From contig PCUW01000031.1 of assembly GCA_002787775.1 (NCBI GenBank), positions 56,022-120,021 of the forward strand: a stretch of DNA of 64,000 nucleotides. The letters are read 5' to 3'. The DNA is from Bdellovibrionales bacterium CG12_big_fil_rev_8_21_14_0_65_38_15. GTDB taxonomy: Bacteria; Bdellovibrionota; Bacteriovoracia; Bacteriovoracales; Bacteriovoracaceae. This document shows positions 31,938-41,791 of this stretch, piece after piece. Within the stretch, counting starts at the first letter, position 1. Every line of letters starts with the position of its first letter. The notes beneath the pieces are model-generated. The model saw nothing but the letters and a program-made list of their open reading frames with translations. It was not told the DNA's origin and did no database searches. The position numbers and the translations under genes were made by a program.

Positions 31938-33755
31938 GTGGCCGCTGGTGTAAAATCAATTTTCTATCTTGGCTCAGATATTGGGTACTGGGAAGTCATT
32001 CAAAAACGTATCCAGCAATCTTATGGCGCCATTGGTTTTGTTTTTAAAAAAGAGAATATTGCCACAGATCGAAAATACACCGATGTCTTTCTAACCGTCT
32101 TAGTTGAAAAACCTTCTATCATTTATGTCGATTTTGCAGCGAACTTAAAGGAACAAATTCAACTAGCACGTATGATTAAACGTGAAAATGCATTGAGTGA
32201 TATACCTCTGATTGGTCTGGTCGATAAAAAAAGTGAAGTTAGAGGTTGTCTTGCTGCTGGAGCCGATTTGGTTCATGTTAAGTGTGGTGAGTATCATGAT
32301 GTTATCTACGATGCGATTATGCTTATGGATGATAAGCAAGCTAAGCCTCCTGTTTTTGCCAAAGGAAAATTAAGTCAAGAAGAAAAGATTTTTGATGATT
32401 TTAGAATTGGTTATATCACTGAAAAAGGTCTTCATGCTGAGGGTAATCTATCACTAGAAGTAGGCCAGGAAATAGAAATTCAAAGCTCAATTCCTTATTC
32501 AATTGTTCCATCGAAGCAATATAAAGTTTCAGCAGTTGATCAAATCAACCTTTATTATGATTCAAGATATAGTTATGACTTAGACTTTATGTTCGTTGAT
32601 GCCCAAGAGCCTGATCTGACGAATCTTGAAATTATGCTCGAAGAAGCAAAAACAGATGAAGAAAAACGTAAAATAGAAAAGAAAATAGTTGCTGAGAGAT
32701 CTTTTAAAGAAAGAGAAGCTCAAGACCTTTTGAACCATACAAAAAAGAAAGTAAAAGATTGGGTTAAAAAGAATACTATCGACTCTGCACCTAAGACGAC
32801 AAAATTAATGATCGTCGATAGATCATTATATGTTCTTAAGCAAATTGAGCAGCCTTTAGACTCTTATCCTTTTGCGATTAGAACTCAAACCTTTCTTAAA
32901 GAGCAAGTTCCTGAGATTAGAAAAGTAAGACCTTCAATTATAGCCTTTCAGTATCTCACGGTCGATCTCCTTGCACTAACTCCTGAAGAACAAGAAGCTT
33001 ATAAAGAAAGAGTGGATGAAGAAACAATTCACTCAGAAGAACAACTTAAAATGATCTATGAGTATATAAAGTCTTCAACAGGTTATCATCCGCTTATCAT
33101 TATTTTTAATTGTCCTAATAAAGACTCAAAAGAAATTCAAGCTCAGTTTCAGTACCCATTAACGTTGGTCAAACCAGGCTTAATGGATATGAATGTTTTA
33201 ATTCAATTAAGTGAGTCTTTTGAAAAAAATGAAAAAGAAAGAAATGATAAAAAACTTAACGAAAAAATTAAGGCCTTAAAAGCAAAAGATCCTATGAAGT
33301 ATAGGGCGCTAACGCCGGCTTCATTTGATCAACCCAAATTCTATATTAGTAAAACTCATGAGATGTCTTATATTTCAACTTCCTATGATGTTGTTATTTT
33401 AAGTCTTAATGAAAGTGAAGTTGAATTATCGTGTGATGCTAGACTCGAGCTTAAAACCTACCGTCTTAATTTCCCAATCGATATGTCCATTCGTCTTATT
33501 GCCCAGCCTGATGGTAAACCCTGTAAAGACGGCGAAGGTGGAAAGAAAATCTACCGTGCATTAATACATTCTGTTGGTGAAGAAGATAAAAAGAATATTA
33601 GACGACACATTAATGAAGTCTTCTTTAGCCCACTTACTGAAAAACGAGATAAAGAAGTAAGTGACTTTAAAGCGTTGAATGAAAGAATTCAAAAAGAGAT
33701 AGAAGAGGCTTTGGCCAAAGAGGCGAGTGGAGATACTAGTGATGAAGAGGAGTAG
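31938..33755 (+). CDS. Tandem receiver-like and PilZ-like regulatory protein, 605 aa
   Basis: The protein seems to be built as two similar halves. A receiver-like fold (about 5-130: SIIYVDFAANL, IPLIGLVDK, GADLVHVKCGE) is followed by a PilZ-like beta segment (about 150-225). A charged coiled linker (230-285) leads to a second receiver-like fold (about 288-430: TKLMIVDRS, PLIIIFN, YPLTLVKPG) and another beta-barrel segment (about 480-570). The second receiver has Gln (AFQYL) where the phosphorylated Asp is expected, so it is probably a pseudo-receiver. GTG start with AAGGGG upstream. Likely a signalling scaffold; the domain calls are by pattern only. Confidence 0.65.
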   Translation: MAAGVKSIFYLGSDIGYWEVIQKRIQQSYGAIGFVFKKENIATDRKYTDVFLTVLVEKPSIIYVDFAANLKEQIQLARMIKRENALSDIPLIGLVDKKSEVRGCLAAGADLVHVKCGEYHDVIYDAIMLMDDKQAKPPVFAKGKLSQEEKIFDDFRIGYITEKGLHAEGNLSLEVGQEIEIQSSIPYSIVPSKQYKVSAVDQINLYYDSRYSYDLDFMFVDAQEPDLTNLEIMLEEAKTDEEKRKIEKKIVAERSFKEREAQDLLNHTKKKVKDWVKKNTIDSAPKTTKLMIVDRSLYVLKQIEQPLDSYPFAIRTQTFLKEQVPEIRKVRPSIIAFQYLTVDLLALTPEEQEAYKERVDEETIHSEEQLKMIYEYIKSSTGYHPLIIIFNCPNKDSKEIQAQFQYPLTLVKPGLMDMNVLIQLSESFEKNEKERNDKKLNEKIKALKAKDPMKYRALTPASFDQPKFYISKTHEMSYISTSYDVVILSLNESEVELSCDARLELKTYRLNFPIDMSIRLIAQPDGKPCKDGEGGKKIYRALIHSVGEEDKKNIRRHINEVFFSPLTEKRDKEVSDFKALNERIQKEIEEALAKEASGDTSDEEE

Positions 33756-33819
33756 CATTCGTCTAACTCTTTCATTTTATTCAACATGACAGTTTGCCCC
33801 ATTTTAGTTATAAAAAAGT

Positions 33820-34554
33820 ATGAATAATTTAGTAGTGCCGGATAAAATAACGCTATGCAAAAATGCGTTATCTCATCATCCATTGTTTTCAAAACTTAAA
33901 ACGATTGAACAGCTTCGTTTATTTATGGAATCTCATGTCTATGCCGTATGGGATTTTATGAGTCTTTTAAAGTCTCTACAAAGAGAAATTAGTTGCGTTG
34001 ATGTTCCATGGAGACCCTCTTCGTACTCTAAATCATCCGTTCGCTTTATTAATGAAATTGTTCTCGGTGAAGAAAGTGATTTAGATATCGATGGTCAGGC
34101 AATCGATCACTTTTCTATGTACCTGGAAGCGATGGATGAGGTTGGTGCTAATACCAATCCTATTCGTGAGTTTATTGCAACTCTTGATCTAGATTTACTT
34201 CCGTCCCATGTAAAACCATTTGTAAGTTATAATCTTGAGCTTGCAGTTCACGCCCCTGTTCATCAAGTTGCAGGGGCTTTTTTCTTTGGTCGTGAAGATC
34301 TTATTCCTTCAATGTTTAGTGGAATTATCCAAGAACTTGAATCAGCAAAGCTGCCTTGTTCAAGATTAAATTATTATCTTAAAAGACATATTGACCTTGA
34401 TGGCGATGAACATGGCCCGCTAGCAATGTCTTTGCTATCCGAATTAACACATAACGATCAAAAGCTTTTAGATGAGTCTTTCGAAGTAGGTGTTGAAAGT
34501 TTAAAACGTAGAAATGATCTTTGGGATTCTATTGCATTGATCATCAATGGCTGA
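33820..34554 (+). CDS. DUF3050 (heme oxygenase-like fold) protein
   Basis: This 244-aa protein matches DUF3050: LRLFMESHVYAVWDFMSLLK, the following DVPWRPS, and the iron-site-like EHGPLAMSLL near residue 205. Proteins of this family have a heme-oxygenase-like helical fold and may be non-heme di-iron enzymes; their reaction is not known to me. His38 in ESHVYAVWD, Glu and His residues downstream could ligate metal. The stop overlaps the YqaA gene by 8 bases. Confidence 0.8.
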   Translation: MNNLVVPDKITLCKNALSHHPLFSKLKTIEQLRLFMESHVYAVWDFMSLLKSLQREISCVDVPWRPSSYSKSSVRFINEIVLGEESDLDIDGQAIDHFSMYLEAMDEVGANTNPIREFIATLDLDLLPSHVKPFVSYNLELAVHAPVHQVAGAFFFGREDLIPSMFSGIIQELESAKLPCSRLNYYLKRHIDLDGDEHGPLAMSLLSELTHNDQKLLDESFEVGVESLKRRNDLWDSIALIING

Positions 34555-35002
34555 GCTCTCTCTTTTCTTGTCATCCTTATTAGCGGGATCAATTTTTCCT
34601 GCATCTTCTGAAGCGGCACTTCTTTATCTTATTACCCAAAAATATTCAGTCCTTTCTCTTGTGATTATTGCCACGATCGGGAACTCCTTGGGTGGTGCTA
34701 GTGTTTATTATATAGGTCGACTTGGGGAGTACGCCAAGATTGAACGATACTTAAGAATCAAACCTAAAGAGATCGAAAAATATAAAGATAAAGTTGAATC
34801 TTTTGGTTGGTGGAGTGCTTTTTTTTCTTTTCTTCCAATTATAGGTGATCTTATTCTTCTTATTCTTGGACTTTGCAAAGCAAACACCTTACTTACTTTA
34901 GGCGTAATGACCGCGGGAAAGCTATTTAGGTACAGCTTGATTGCATATTACGCTAAGAATCTTGAACAAATCGCTTGGTCAATCTTTGACTTTCTGACAT
35001 AG
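34547..35002 (+). CDS. YqaA/DedA-type membrane protein
   Basis: This 151-aa integral membrane protein has about four hydrophobic segments. Motifs FPASSEAALLYL and GNSLGGASVYYIGR belong to the YqaA branch of the SNARE-associated/DedA superfamily. DedA proteins act in lipid flipping and membrane potential homeostasis; the YqaA branch is uncharacterised. Starts within the end of the DUF3050 gene, so the two are translationally coupled. Confidence 0.82.
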   Translation: MAELSLFLSSLLAGSIFPASSEAALLYLITQKYSVLSLVIIATIGNSLGGASVYYIGRLGEYAKIERYLRIKPKEIEKYKDKVESFGWWSAFFSFLPIIGDLILLILGLCKANTLLTLGVMTAGKLFRYSLIAYYAKNLEQIAWSIFDFLT

Positions 35003-35072
35003 GCCTTTCTTTTCAATTTTGCGGTTACACTGATTAAGTACATATCGATTCAATTAGTTCACGGAGGAACCA

Positions 35073-36284
35073 ATGTTACGACTGTCGCTCGCGCTTACAG
35101 CGCTGATTTCGTTTTCTGTCTCAGCTCAAAGCTTAGATGGTTTTAATAGCAGATTTAAACTGGTTAAAGATTTAGAGGGAAATCTTGTAACCGTTCATGA
35201 TCAAAGCTTAAGCTTTAAATTTAGTATCAAGCCTTATATTAGGTTTATTAAACAACACCTTTTATCTGAACAAGTAAAACTTCAAAGCAAAGGCATAGAA
35301 GCTTACCAGGCTGAACTTGATCACCTTTTTGGTGGCGAGCTTTGGCAAGAAGGTGATGAACTAAGTACAACCAGAAAGATGCTACTTGATTCAGTTAATG
35401 AGTTAGGTGCTCTAGATATCGATGGAGTTTTTGAACACAAAGACTTTAAAGAAGTGATGAAAACATTTGAAGGTCGCATCCAAGATGCTATGAGATTTTT
35501 AGACCCTACAGTGGTTGCTCGTGTTGATGATCCAAAATTCTTTTGGAAGAAAACAGCAACACATCAAGCATTAGTTTTCGCTCTTGATTTCGCTAGAAAG
35601 CGCCTTGCAACAGTTCCACTTTTAAATACAGCTTTATTTGTTTTAAAAGAGTCTGAGCGTCTAATTCGTGCCTCACGTACGTATCACCAAAATATGCTTT
35701 TATATTATGTTGAAGAGTTTAAAGCAGAAGAGCTTGGTATGACTCACGAAGAAGCTAACAAAGTTTTCTCTTCAATTCATGAAGCAAGAATTCCTTGGTA
35801 TGCCATTTGGGAGAGTAATGCAGCTGCAGCTGATTGGGATAAGTATGGTGTGAATAAGTTTTATGCCAGTGTTAGAAGTGCCAATGATCGTCTTTATAAG
35901 TACGAGCCAAAGTTTGATAAGATTGGTGATCGTGTAAACTATGCTTTCCAGTATGCGACTTATAAAGGTGACGTTGTTATTGTTAATAAATTTAACGGCA
36001 CACATACATTTGATGGCAAACCATCAATTGCACTAAATCTTGATGCTCCCAAGAAAGTCATGAGACAAAGAGTTGTACTTCAGCTTGCTAATCTTGGCCT
36101 TTCTTTTGTTCCACTTCCATCATTCATCAAAGACTTTGCTCATAGTTTTATTAAGTCTTTTTATGAGCAACAATCTCTAACTGAAGGTGCGATGTACGCT
36201 ACATTTGAGTCAAAAGGCGATCCACGCGCAGCTAAGGCCATGGCCATGCAAGCATTGAATCCATTTGATTCTGTATTTCAATAA
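35073..36284 (+). CDS. Hypothetical secreted protein, 403 aa
   Basis: I do not recognise a family. It has a signal peptide (1-18, cleavage near VSA/QS), so it is periplasmic or secreted. The rest is mostly alpha-helical with no cysteines, which suits a soluble periplasmic protein. Charged helices and aromatic stretches such as HQNMLLYYVEEFKAEELGM and ARIPWYAIWESNAAAADWDK are present, and a hydrophobic segment at about 335-365 may associate with membrane. GGAGG lies upstream of the ATG. Monocistronic, followed by a clear terminator. Confidence 0.75.
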   Translation: MLRLSLALTALISFSVSAQSLDGFNSRFKLVKDLEGNLVTVHDQSLSFKFSIKPYIRFIKQHLLSEQVKLQSKGIEAYQAELDHLFGGELWQEGDELSTTRKMLLDSVNELGALDIDGVFEHKDFKEVMKTFEGRIQDAMRFLDPTVVARVDDPKFFWKKTATHQALVFALDFARKRLATVPLLNTALFVLKESERLIRASRTYHQNMLLYYVEEFKAEELGMTHEEANKVFSSIHEARIPWYAIWESNAAAADWDKYGVNKFYASVRSANDRLYKYEPKFDKIGDRVNYAFQYATYKGDVVIVNKFNGTHTFDGKPSIALNLDAPKKVMRQRVVLQLANLGLSFVPLPSFIKDFAHSFIKSFYEQQSLTEGAMYATFESKGDPRAAKAMAMQALNPFDSVFQ

Positions 36285-36316
36285 TCGTTAAGAAAACTTA
36301 ACTTTCTTTTTAAAAA

Positions 36317-36341
36317 GGCCCAATTTATTGGGTCTTTTTTT
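36317..36341 (+). terminator. Rho-independent terminator after the 403-aa protein gene
   Basis: GGCCCAA (36317-36323) pairs with TTGGGTC (36328-36334), one G-U pair, loop TTTA, followed by seven T residues. Confidence 0.88.
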
Positions 36342-36488
36342 GTGTCTAAATGCCATATGATTTGGGCATTTTTTCATAATGATGATTCTATTTAGTCTTG
36401 TAAGTGATCAAAATTACAGGGTTACGGTTCATATTATTTATTACTTCTATTATAAACATAAGTTGATAACCACCGATAAGAGTCTGTG

Positions 36489-39400
36489 ATGAAACTACCT
36501 GTAATCCTTATTCATCTCTTTTTACTGTTCACCGTCGTTGCGTGTGGAGGTAAGAAATCATCAACTAAAACCAGTCTTGTTTTAGGTGGTTTGATTGATT
36601 CTATCGCTGGTCAGTCAGGTGGAACAATGATTTATGGTCGTCAACTTAGTGGAGGTAGCGATAGTTTTGCTATCAAACTCCCTTATTCTCAAGACCTAGA
36701 GCTTCCTAATGGTATGTGGCGTTTTGCCGCTGTGACTTGGGATGGCAACGATGCCAATGAAATTATGTCAGGTCAAACTCGCTGTGGATTAAATGAAGTT
36801 AATCTTCTTGGCGGCGATCAAACGGTGGCCATGACTTTATCAAAGGCTAATTGTTTTGCTCAGTTCTTTGGAGATGATAAATCAAAAGAAGTTACAGGTG
36901 AGCCAAAGAAGTTTCTACCTGCCACTTGTGCCTTACTTGACGAGAAAAGAGGTCGTATTGATAACGGCCAATGCAAGAATTCAGTCGGAACTTCTTTTAC
37001 AGTTGAACTTCCTCAAAAGCTTCCAGGTGCAAATTATAGTCAAGGGCTTGTGAGTGCTTGTAATACTGAAACTACAGCTTCTGATGAATTCTTGTATGCT
37101 GCAAGTACAAATCTTCGTATTCCAATGTTTTTTCCCATTGGTTTTAATGAGCCGATGATAAAACTGACTATCTATGAAGATGCAGGTTGTACTCAAAACC
37201 CTCAAGTCACAACAATTAATAATCCACTAGCAGGTGTTGGAACACGTTCACTTGAGCTTGATAATGAAGTGTCAGGATATACTACTTTTAATGTCTTATA
37301 TGTTCATAATCCTGTATGCGAAGGAAGCTTCGCTTTAGGCGCAGCACCATTTGATATAGATGGTGGTGGTTTAGGTCCTGATTATATTCTGTGTAATCCT
37401 ACCCAGTTTTCATGGATTCAGAGCAATGATTTAACGGGTAATTATTTCTTAGATAGTGATCTTGATTATTTAGGTGTCGGACCAATTACAGCGCCAATTA
37501 TCTCTAGTCCATTTACTGGATCTTTTGATGGTCGAGGCCATACGGTTTATGACTTAGATATGGATGACTCAGCCTTTTCTGGTTTTGGTATGTTTGCTGA
37601 TATTTCAGGCAGAGTCAGTAATCTAAATATTGAAGGCGCTGACCTTGACGTCACAAGTGATAGAGGTAGCGTGGGAGTTTTAGCCGGCACATTAAGTGGT
37701 GGCGGTGTTATTGAGAATATTGATCTGTTTGATATTAATATTACGCTAAACGGAACAAGTGCAGGCGCTCAAGTTGGAGCCCTTGTTGGTTATGTAAATA
37801 ACACTGCTCCAAATGCTGGAGTACGAAATATTACTGCTGAAGCAATAACTTTAGATGCCGTTGGGTACAAAGATTTTGGCGCTATTATAGGTCTGATTGA
37901 TGGCACTAACTCTAGAGTGAATGACATCACTGTTGATTATGTTGAGCTTACTTTTGATAATTCGACAGGTGCATGTGTTGGTGGAGTTTTTGGAACTTCA
38001 AAGAATGGTGCAAGCGTTGAAAATATCTCTGTTACAGATCTCTATATTGGAGATGCGGTTACATCTTCTGGTGGAGCCTCTCGAAATAACATCGGTGGAA
38101 TCGCAGGCTGTGTCGCTAATGGTTCACAACTAAAATCAGCTCGTATTATAGACTCAGAGATTTATACTGCATCAAGTGCCGTTGGTGGCGCTGTTGGCTT
38201 TGCTGATCCTATCCCAACAACCGCAGCTTCTGTGACAATTAAAGATGTCCTATCTTCAGTTGATATTATTGAGGGAGATACTAAAGTTGGTGGCATTGTT
38301 GGAGAAGCACAAGGCTCGGCAGGTAATGTCTTAAATCTTGAGCGAAGTCGTTATATCGGACCAGTAGGTAGTGGTTATGTAGTATGCGTTGATAAGTGCG
38401 CAGGGCTAGTTGGTAGTTTAGGTGGTGCAGGTGCGATTCACACCGTAACTGAATCATGGGTTAGAGATTTAGATATAGAATCAACAGGATCCGGTACAAC
38501 CATTGGTGGACTCATCGCGGTTGGGCAAGATGCTGTTATAAACTCGGTGTTTGGAGATAATATTTCGCTTACAACGACTGTGGCCGCTCATACCGTCGGT
38601 GGCTTATATGGTGACTCTACTGGAACATTTAGTGTGACTGATGCTTATTTTAAGGGCGATGTCTACGGAGATACATCAGGTAATGACGCCTTAATTACCT
38701 CAGATGCAACAGCTGCAAATTTAATACGAATTTATACTGTAGGAACTGCAAGTAAGGGAAGTTATGCAACAGGAACACCTACAACTGCAAGTGCTACAAA
38801 TATTTTTACTACAGTTGCTTCTAGTCCGAACGCTACAACTGCATCACAAGGAACGATACAAGATAGTTCAACATTAAATACAGCTGGTTTTTCTGCTTCA
38901 GTATGGACCAATATCACCTCGTCTGGAGTTAAAGAACTCATTATTGAAGAGCCTTATGTTTTATTTGCTAACTCTGGACTAGGTACTAGAAGTGATCCCT
39001 ATCTTATTTCAACTGAGGATGCTTGGAATGCCATTGATGATAAACCTAATTTTATGGGAAAAGCGTTTAAGCTTGTTTCAGATTTAGATTTCACTTCAAT
39101 GACTTTTAATCCTATTGGATCATTTACTAATCCATTTTGGGGAAATCTCTCAGGTAACAATTTTTCTATTAGCAATATCTTAGATACGAGTTGTACCATC
39201 GGAGCTTTTGGCGTTATCGGTCAAATGTCTACCGTAATCGCTGCCGCTAATTTTGCTAGAGACGTTGGTGTCAATACTGATCCCAATGATGGATATCTTT
39301 ATCTTTATGATAATACCTTTAATTGTACTACAGCTGCTGTAGGCTCTCTTGTTGGTAAAGTAGAAGACAGAGTTGCAGGTGGTGCATCTGATGTAGATAA

Positions 39401-40256
39401 TCAATCTTTTGCTATAAAAATACATAATATTGTCGTTGATGGTGCTGATGTTTCAGCTACGACTGGCTTTGTTGGCGGACTAATTGGCTATAGTGATCAA
39501 AATAATAACGGAACTGTTCTTCGAAATGTGATCGTTTCTAATTCCGTTGTTGATGCTTCAGCAGCAAGTAGTGGTATTGGTGGGTTGTTTGGTATGTTTA
39601 CTAGCACCTCTGCTACCGCTCCTACAAACCAAGGTCGAGTAGAGTCTTTAAAATCAATTAATAATACTGTTACTTCTGTTAATGCTTCGACTCCTACAGG
39701 TGGAATTTTTGGAGAGTTTAGCGCTGAACATTTAGAAGTACGAAAAATGATATCTAATTCAACGGTTTCAGGTTCAACAAATGTCGGTGGAATCGTTGGT
39801 AATCATTATGATGGGAGAATTGCTGAAGCTGTTTCTAAGGGAGATGTCTCTGGAAGTACAAATGTTGGTGGCTTTGTTGGTAGTATGAGCTTAGCGGCGA
39901 CTGTTATTGATGGGAGTTATTCTACAGCTTCTGTTACAGCAGGAACTATTGGAAGTGGCTTTGCTGGCAGTATCGTTCTTGGTGCGACGATTAAAAATTC
40001 ATGGTATGACCCATCTTCTCTAGCGGGAGCAGCAACCCTTTCTCCTGCTGATAATATTACTGGTGTTGGTAGTAATCTTGTAATGGTTGGATCTGACACT
40101 GTCAGAACAGGGTTAACGCAAACGACTCTGACACAACTTCAAAATGATCCAGTCTTTTTTGCGGCTAACTTTACGAGTATTGATCCATTTGTCTTTGGTG
40201 CTGGTGATTATCCAAGACCATACTTTGAAGTATGGCCTCAGTTCTTTAACGACTAA
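36489..40256 (+). CDS. Large lipoprotein with GLUG-like repeats, 1255 aa
   Basis: A lipoprotein signal (lipidated Cys19 in VVACGGKK) starts the protein. An N-terminal region of about 270 residues, with paired cysteines and the motif LPNGMWRFAAVTWDGN, is shared with the lipoprotein at 57373. From about residue 330 onward there are many irregular repeats built on VGGIVG, VGGFVG or IGGLI-like cores with beta-strand spacing, as in GLUG-motif surface proteins. This predicts a long beta-helical surface domain, perhaps for adhesion. ATG 36489 is adjacent to an in-frame GTG at 36486. The stop overlaps the convergent ccsA stop by 4 bases. Confidence 0.82.
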   Translation: MKLPVILIHLFLLFTVVACGGKKSSTKTSLVLGGLIDSIAGQSGGTMIYGRQLSGGSDSFAIKLPYSQDLELPNGMWRFAAVTWDGNDANEIMSGQTRCGLNEVNLLGGDQTVAMTLSKANCFAQFFGDDKSKEVTGEPKKFLPATCALLDEKRGRIDNGQCKNSVGTSFTVELPQKLPGANYSQGLVSACNTETTASDEFLYAASTNLRIPMFFPIGFNEPMIKLTIYEDAGCTQNPQVTTINNPLAGVGTRSLELDNEVSGYTTFNVLYVHNPVCEGSFALGAAPFDIDGGGLGPDYILCNPTQFSWIQSNDLTGNYFLDSDLDYLGVGPITAPIISSPFTGSFDGRGHTVYDLDMDDSAFSGFGMFADISGRVSNLNIEGADLDVTSDRGSVGVLAGTLSGGGVIENIDLFDINITLNGTSAGAQVGALVGYVNNTAPNAGVRNITAEAITLDAVGYKDFGAIIGLIDGTNSRVNDITVDYVELTFDNSTGACVGGVFGTSKNGASVENISVTDLYIGDAVTSSGGASRNNIGGIAGCVANGSQLKSARIIDSEIYTASSAVGGAVGFADPIPTTAASVTIKDVLSSVDIIEGDTKVGGIVGEAQGSAGNVLNLERSRYIGPVGSGYVVCVDKCAGLVGSLGGAGAIHTVTESWVRDLDIESTGSGTTIGGLIAVGQDAVINSVFGDNISLTTTVAAHTVGGLYGDSTGTFSVTDAYFKGDVYGDTSGNDALITSDATAANLIRIYTVGTASKGSYATGTPTTASATNIFTTVASSPNATTASQGTIQDSSTLNTAGFSASVWTNITSSGVKELIIEEPYVLFANSGLGTRSDPYLISTEDAWNAIDDKPNFMGKAFKLVSDLDFTSMTFNPIGSFTNPFWGNLSGNNFSISNILDTSCTIGAFGVIGQMSTVIAAANFARDVGVNTDPNDGYLYLYDNTFNCTTAAVGSLVGKVEDRVAGGASDVDNQSFAIKIHNIVVDGADVSATTGFVGGLIGYSDQNNNGTVLRNVIVSNSVVDASAASSGIGGLFGMFTSTSATAPTNQGRVESLKSINNTVTSVNASTPTGGIFGEFSAEHLEVRKMISNSTVSGSTNVGGIVGNHYDGRIAEAVSKGDVSGSTNVGGFVGSMSLAATVIDGSYSTASVTAGTIGSGFAGSIVLGATIKNSWYDPSSLAGAATLSPADNITGVGSNLVMVGSDTVRTGLTQTTLTQLQNDPVFFAANFTSIDPFVFGAGDYPRPYFEVWPQFFND

Positions 40257-41791
40257 CTTCTTTGTAGTTTATTCTTCTTAAGACCTGTTATTAAAATTAA
40301 TGAAATTTGAATTAAGAAAAATGATCCTAAAAAAATCGCGCCACCTTCGCTGAATCCATATGAATGCAAGCCACTAGCAAGGATGTAATTCACACCAAAC
40401 CATGCCATCATCACGCTCATAAAAGCACCAGCGACTAGAGTAGCAAAGCGCTTCGGTGGAATCCAAGCCGTGTAACGGCCATGAAGAATCGCCATATAAA
40501 TCATAAGAACAATGAGTGACCAAGTCTCTTTTGGATCCCAGCCCCAAAAACGACCCCAAGAATAGTCGGCCCAAACACCACCGAGTATAACCCCGCCGGC
40601 AAGAAGGACAGTTCCCCATTTCATACAAGTGTAGATCAGATCAGCGAAGTATCGCTCATCTTCAGCGTTGATACCGCCACCAAAACTTCTTTTAATTAAA
40701 ACGGTATTGGCCAAAACCCAAGATAGTGCAAGAGCACCATAGGAGATAATGATAGAAGTCACATGAGTAGATAACCAGAAGTTGTCACGAAGAACAGGGA
40801 CAAGGGGACTAATACGATCAGAAAGCATACCTGTGGCAAAGTTCATCATCATCATCGTCATGGTGTTATAGGCAAGTCCTACGTAAACGAAGGCTTTCTC
40901 TTTTTTGAGATGACCTATAATAAGACCTAGAAGTAGAGCCCCCCAGCCTGAAAATAAAACAGTCTCGTACATATTTGTAACAGGTGCACGTCCTGAAATA
41001 ATGATTCTAAAGACAATAAGTGCTGTTTCAACACCAATGGCACTTAAAGCAAAAATAAGGGCGATATTAAAACGTTTAAATAGGACAAGTGAAGCAAGGC
41101 CTAACAGAGAAAGGAGCATGGCCCAGCCAGGAAGGTGAGCTTTAGCAAAATGATATTCTAGAGTGTACTGATCTGAAACTTTGCTTGAATAAAAAGTAGC
41201 AGACTCAAAAAGTAAATCTTTAAAGGGAGTAAGGCTGCCAGAAGCTTTTTTTGCCGCGACCTTAGTTTCAGTTAAAAAAGCAACTAAAGGAAACCAGCTG
41301 GCGCCATCAGCTGCGGGCTCAGCAATCATCCAGTTATTGCCAGCGATAATATCGTTATAGAGCTGAACTTGGCCTAAGACAGCGCTAAGTGATTTTTGAT
41401 AAGAGCTATCTTTTTCGGCCTGTCTCCATTCTAAGCGAATGTCTTGAATTTGATTGGAGAGTTCTTTTAATGAATAAGTGTGATCGCTTGGTTGCATTCC
41501 TAGAAATTTCTTAAGATCAACGTGTTCAACTTTAGCGGTCGGAGTTAATGAGTTTTCTAGACCCATTCCTTGAAGTGAGAGTAGGCAAAAAGCTGTTACG
41601 GCGTCGTAATCACCTATCTTCTTTTCTCCTGTAACATATTTGATAGTTTCATTAGCATGAACGTAAAGAGGTTTTACTCGACCACCTTGCTGAATAGGAA
41701 TTTTCCCGAGCTCACTAGAGCAAAAGTAGGGTTCTTGGGCAAATAAGGTTGAAGAAAATAAAACGGAAATAATGAAGATTAACTTATGCAT
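40253..41791 (-). CDS. ccsA: Cytochrome c biogenesis protein CcsA
   Basis: This is the heme-handling subunit of system II cytochrome c maturation. It has 512 aa. A signal-like helix and a periplasmic domain (about 19-220, beginning IPIQQGGRVKPLYVHA) precede the polytopic CcsA core (about 225-505). The tryptophan-rich heme site is present as WGRFWGWDPKETW, with conserved histidines before and after. It overlaps resB by 8 bases, forming the CcsBA pair. A c-type cytochrome is encoded nearby at 45675. Confidence 0.92.
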   Translation of the reverse strand: MHKLIFIISVLFSSTLFAQEPYFCSSELGKIPIQQGGRVKPLYVHANETIKYVTGEKKIGDYDAVTAFCLLSLQGMGLENSLTPTAKVEHVDLKKFLGMQPSDHTYSLKELSNQIQDIRLEWRQAEKDSSYQKSLSAVLGQVQLYNDIIAGNNWMIAEPAADGASWFPLVAFLTETKVAAKKASGSLTPFKDLLFESATFYSSKVSDQYTLEYHFAKAHLPGWAMLLSLLGLASLVLFKRFNIALIFALSAIGVETALIVFRIIISGRAPVTNMYETVLFSGWGALLLGLIIGHLKKEKAFVYVGLAYNTMTMMMMNFATGMLSDRISPLVPVLRDNFWLSTHVTSIIISYGALALSWVLANTVLIKRSFGGGINAEDERYFADLIYTCMKWGTVLLAGGVILGGVWADYSWGRFWGWDPKETWSLIVLMIYMAILHGRYTAWIPPKRFATLVAGAFMSVMMAWFGVNYILASGLHSYGFSEGGAIFLGSFFLIQISLILITGLKKNKLQRS

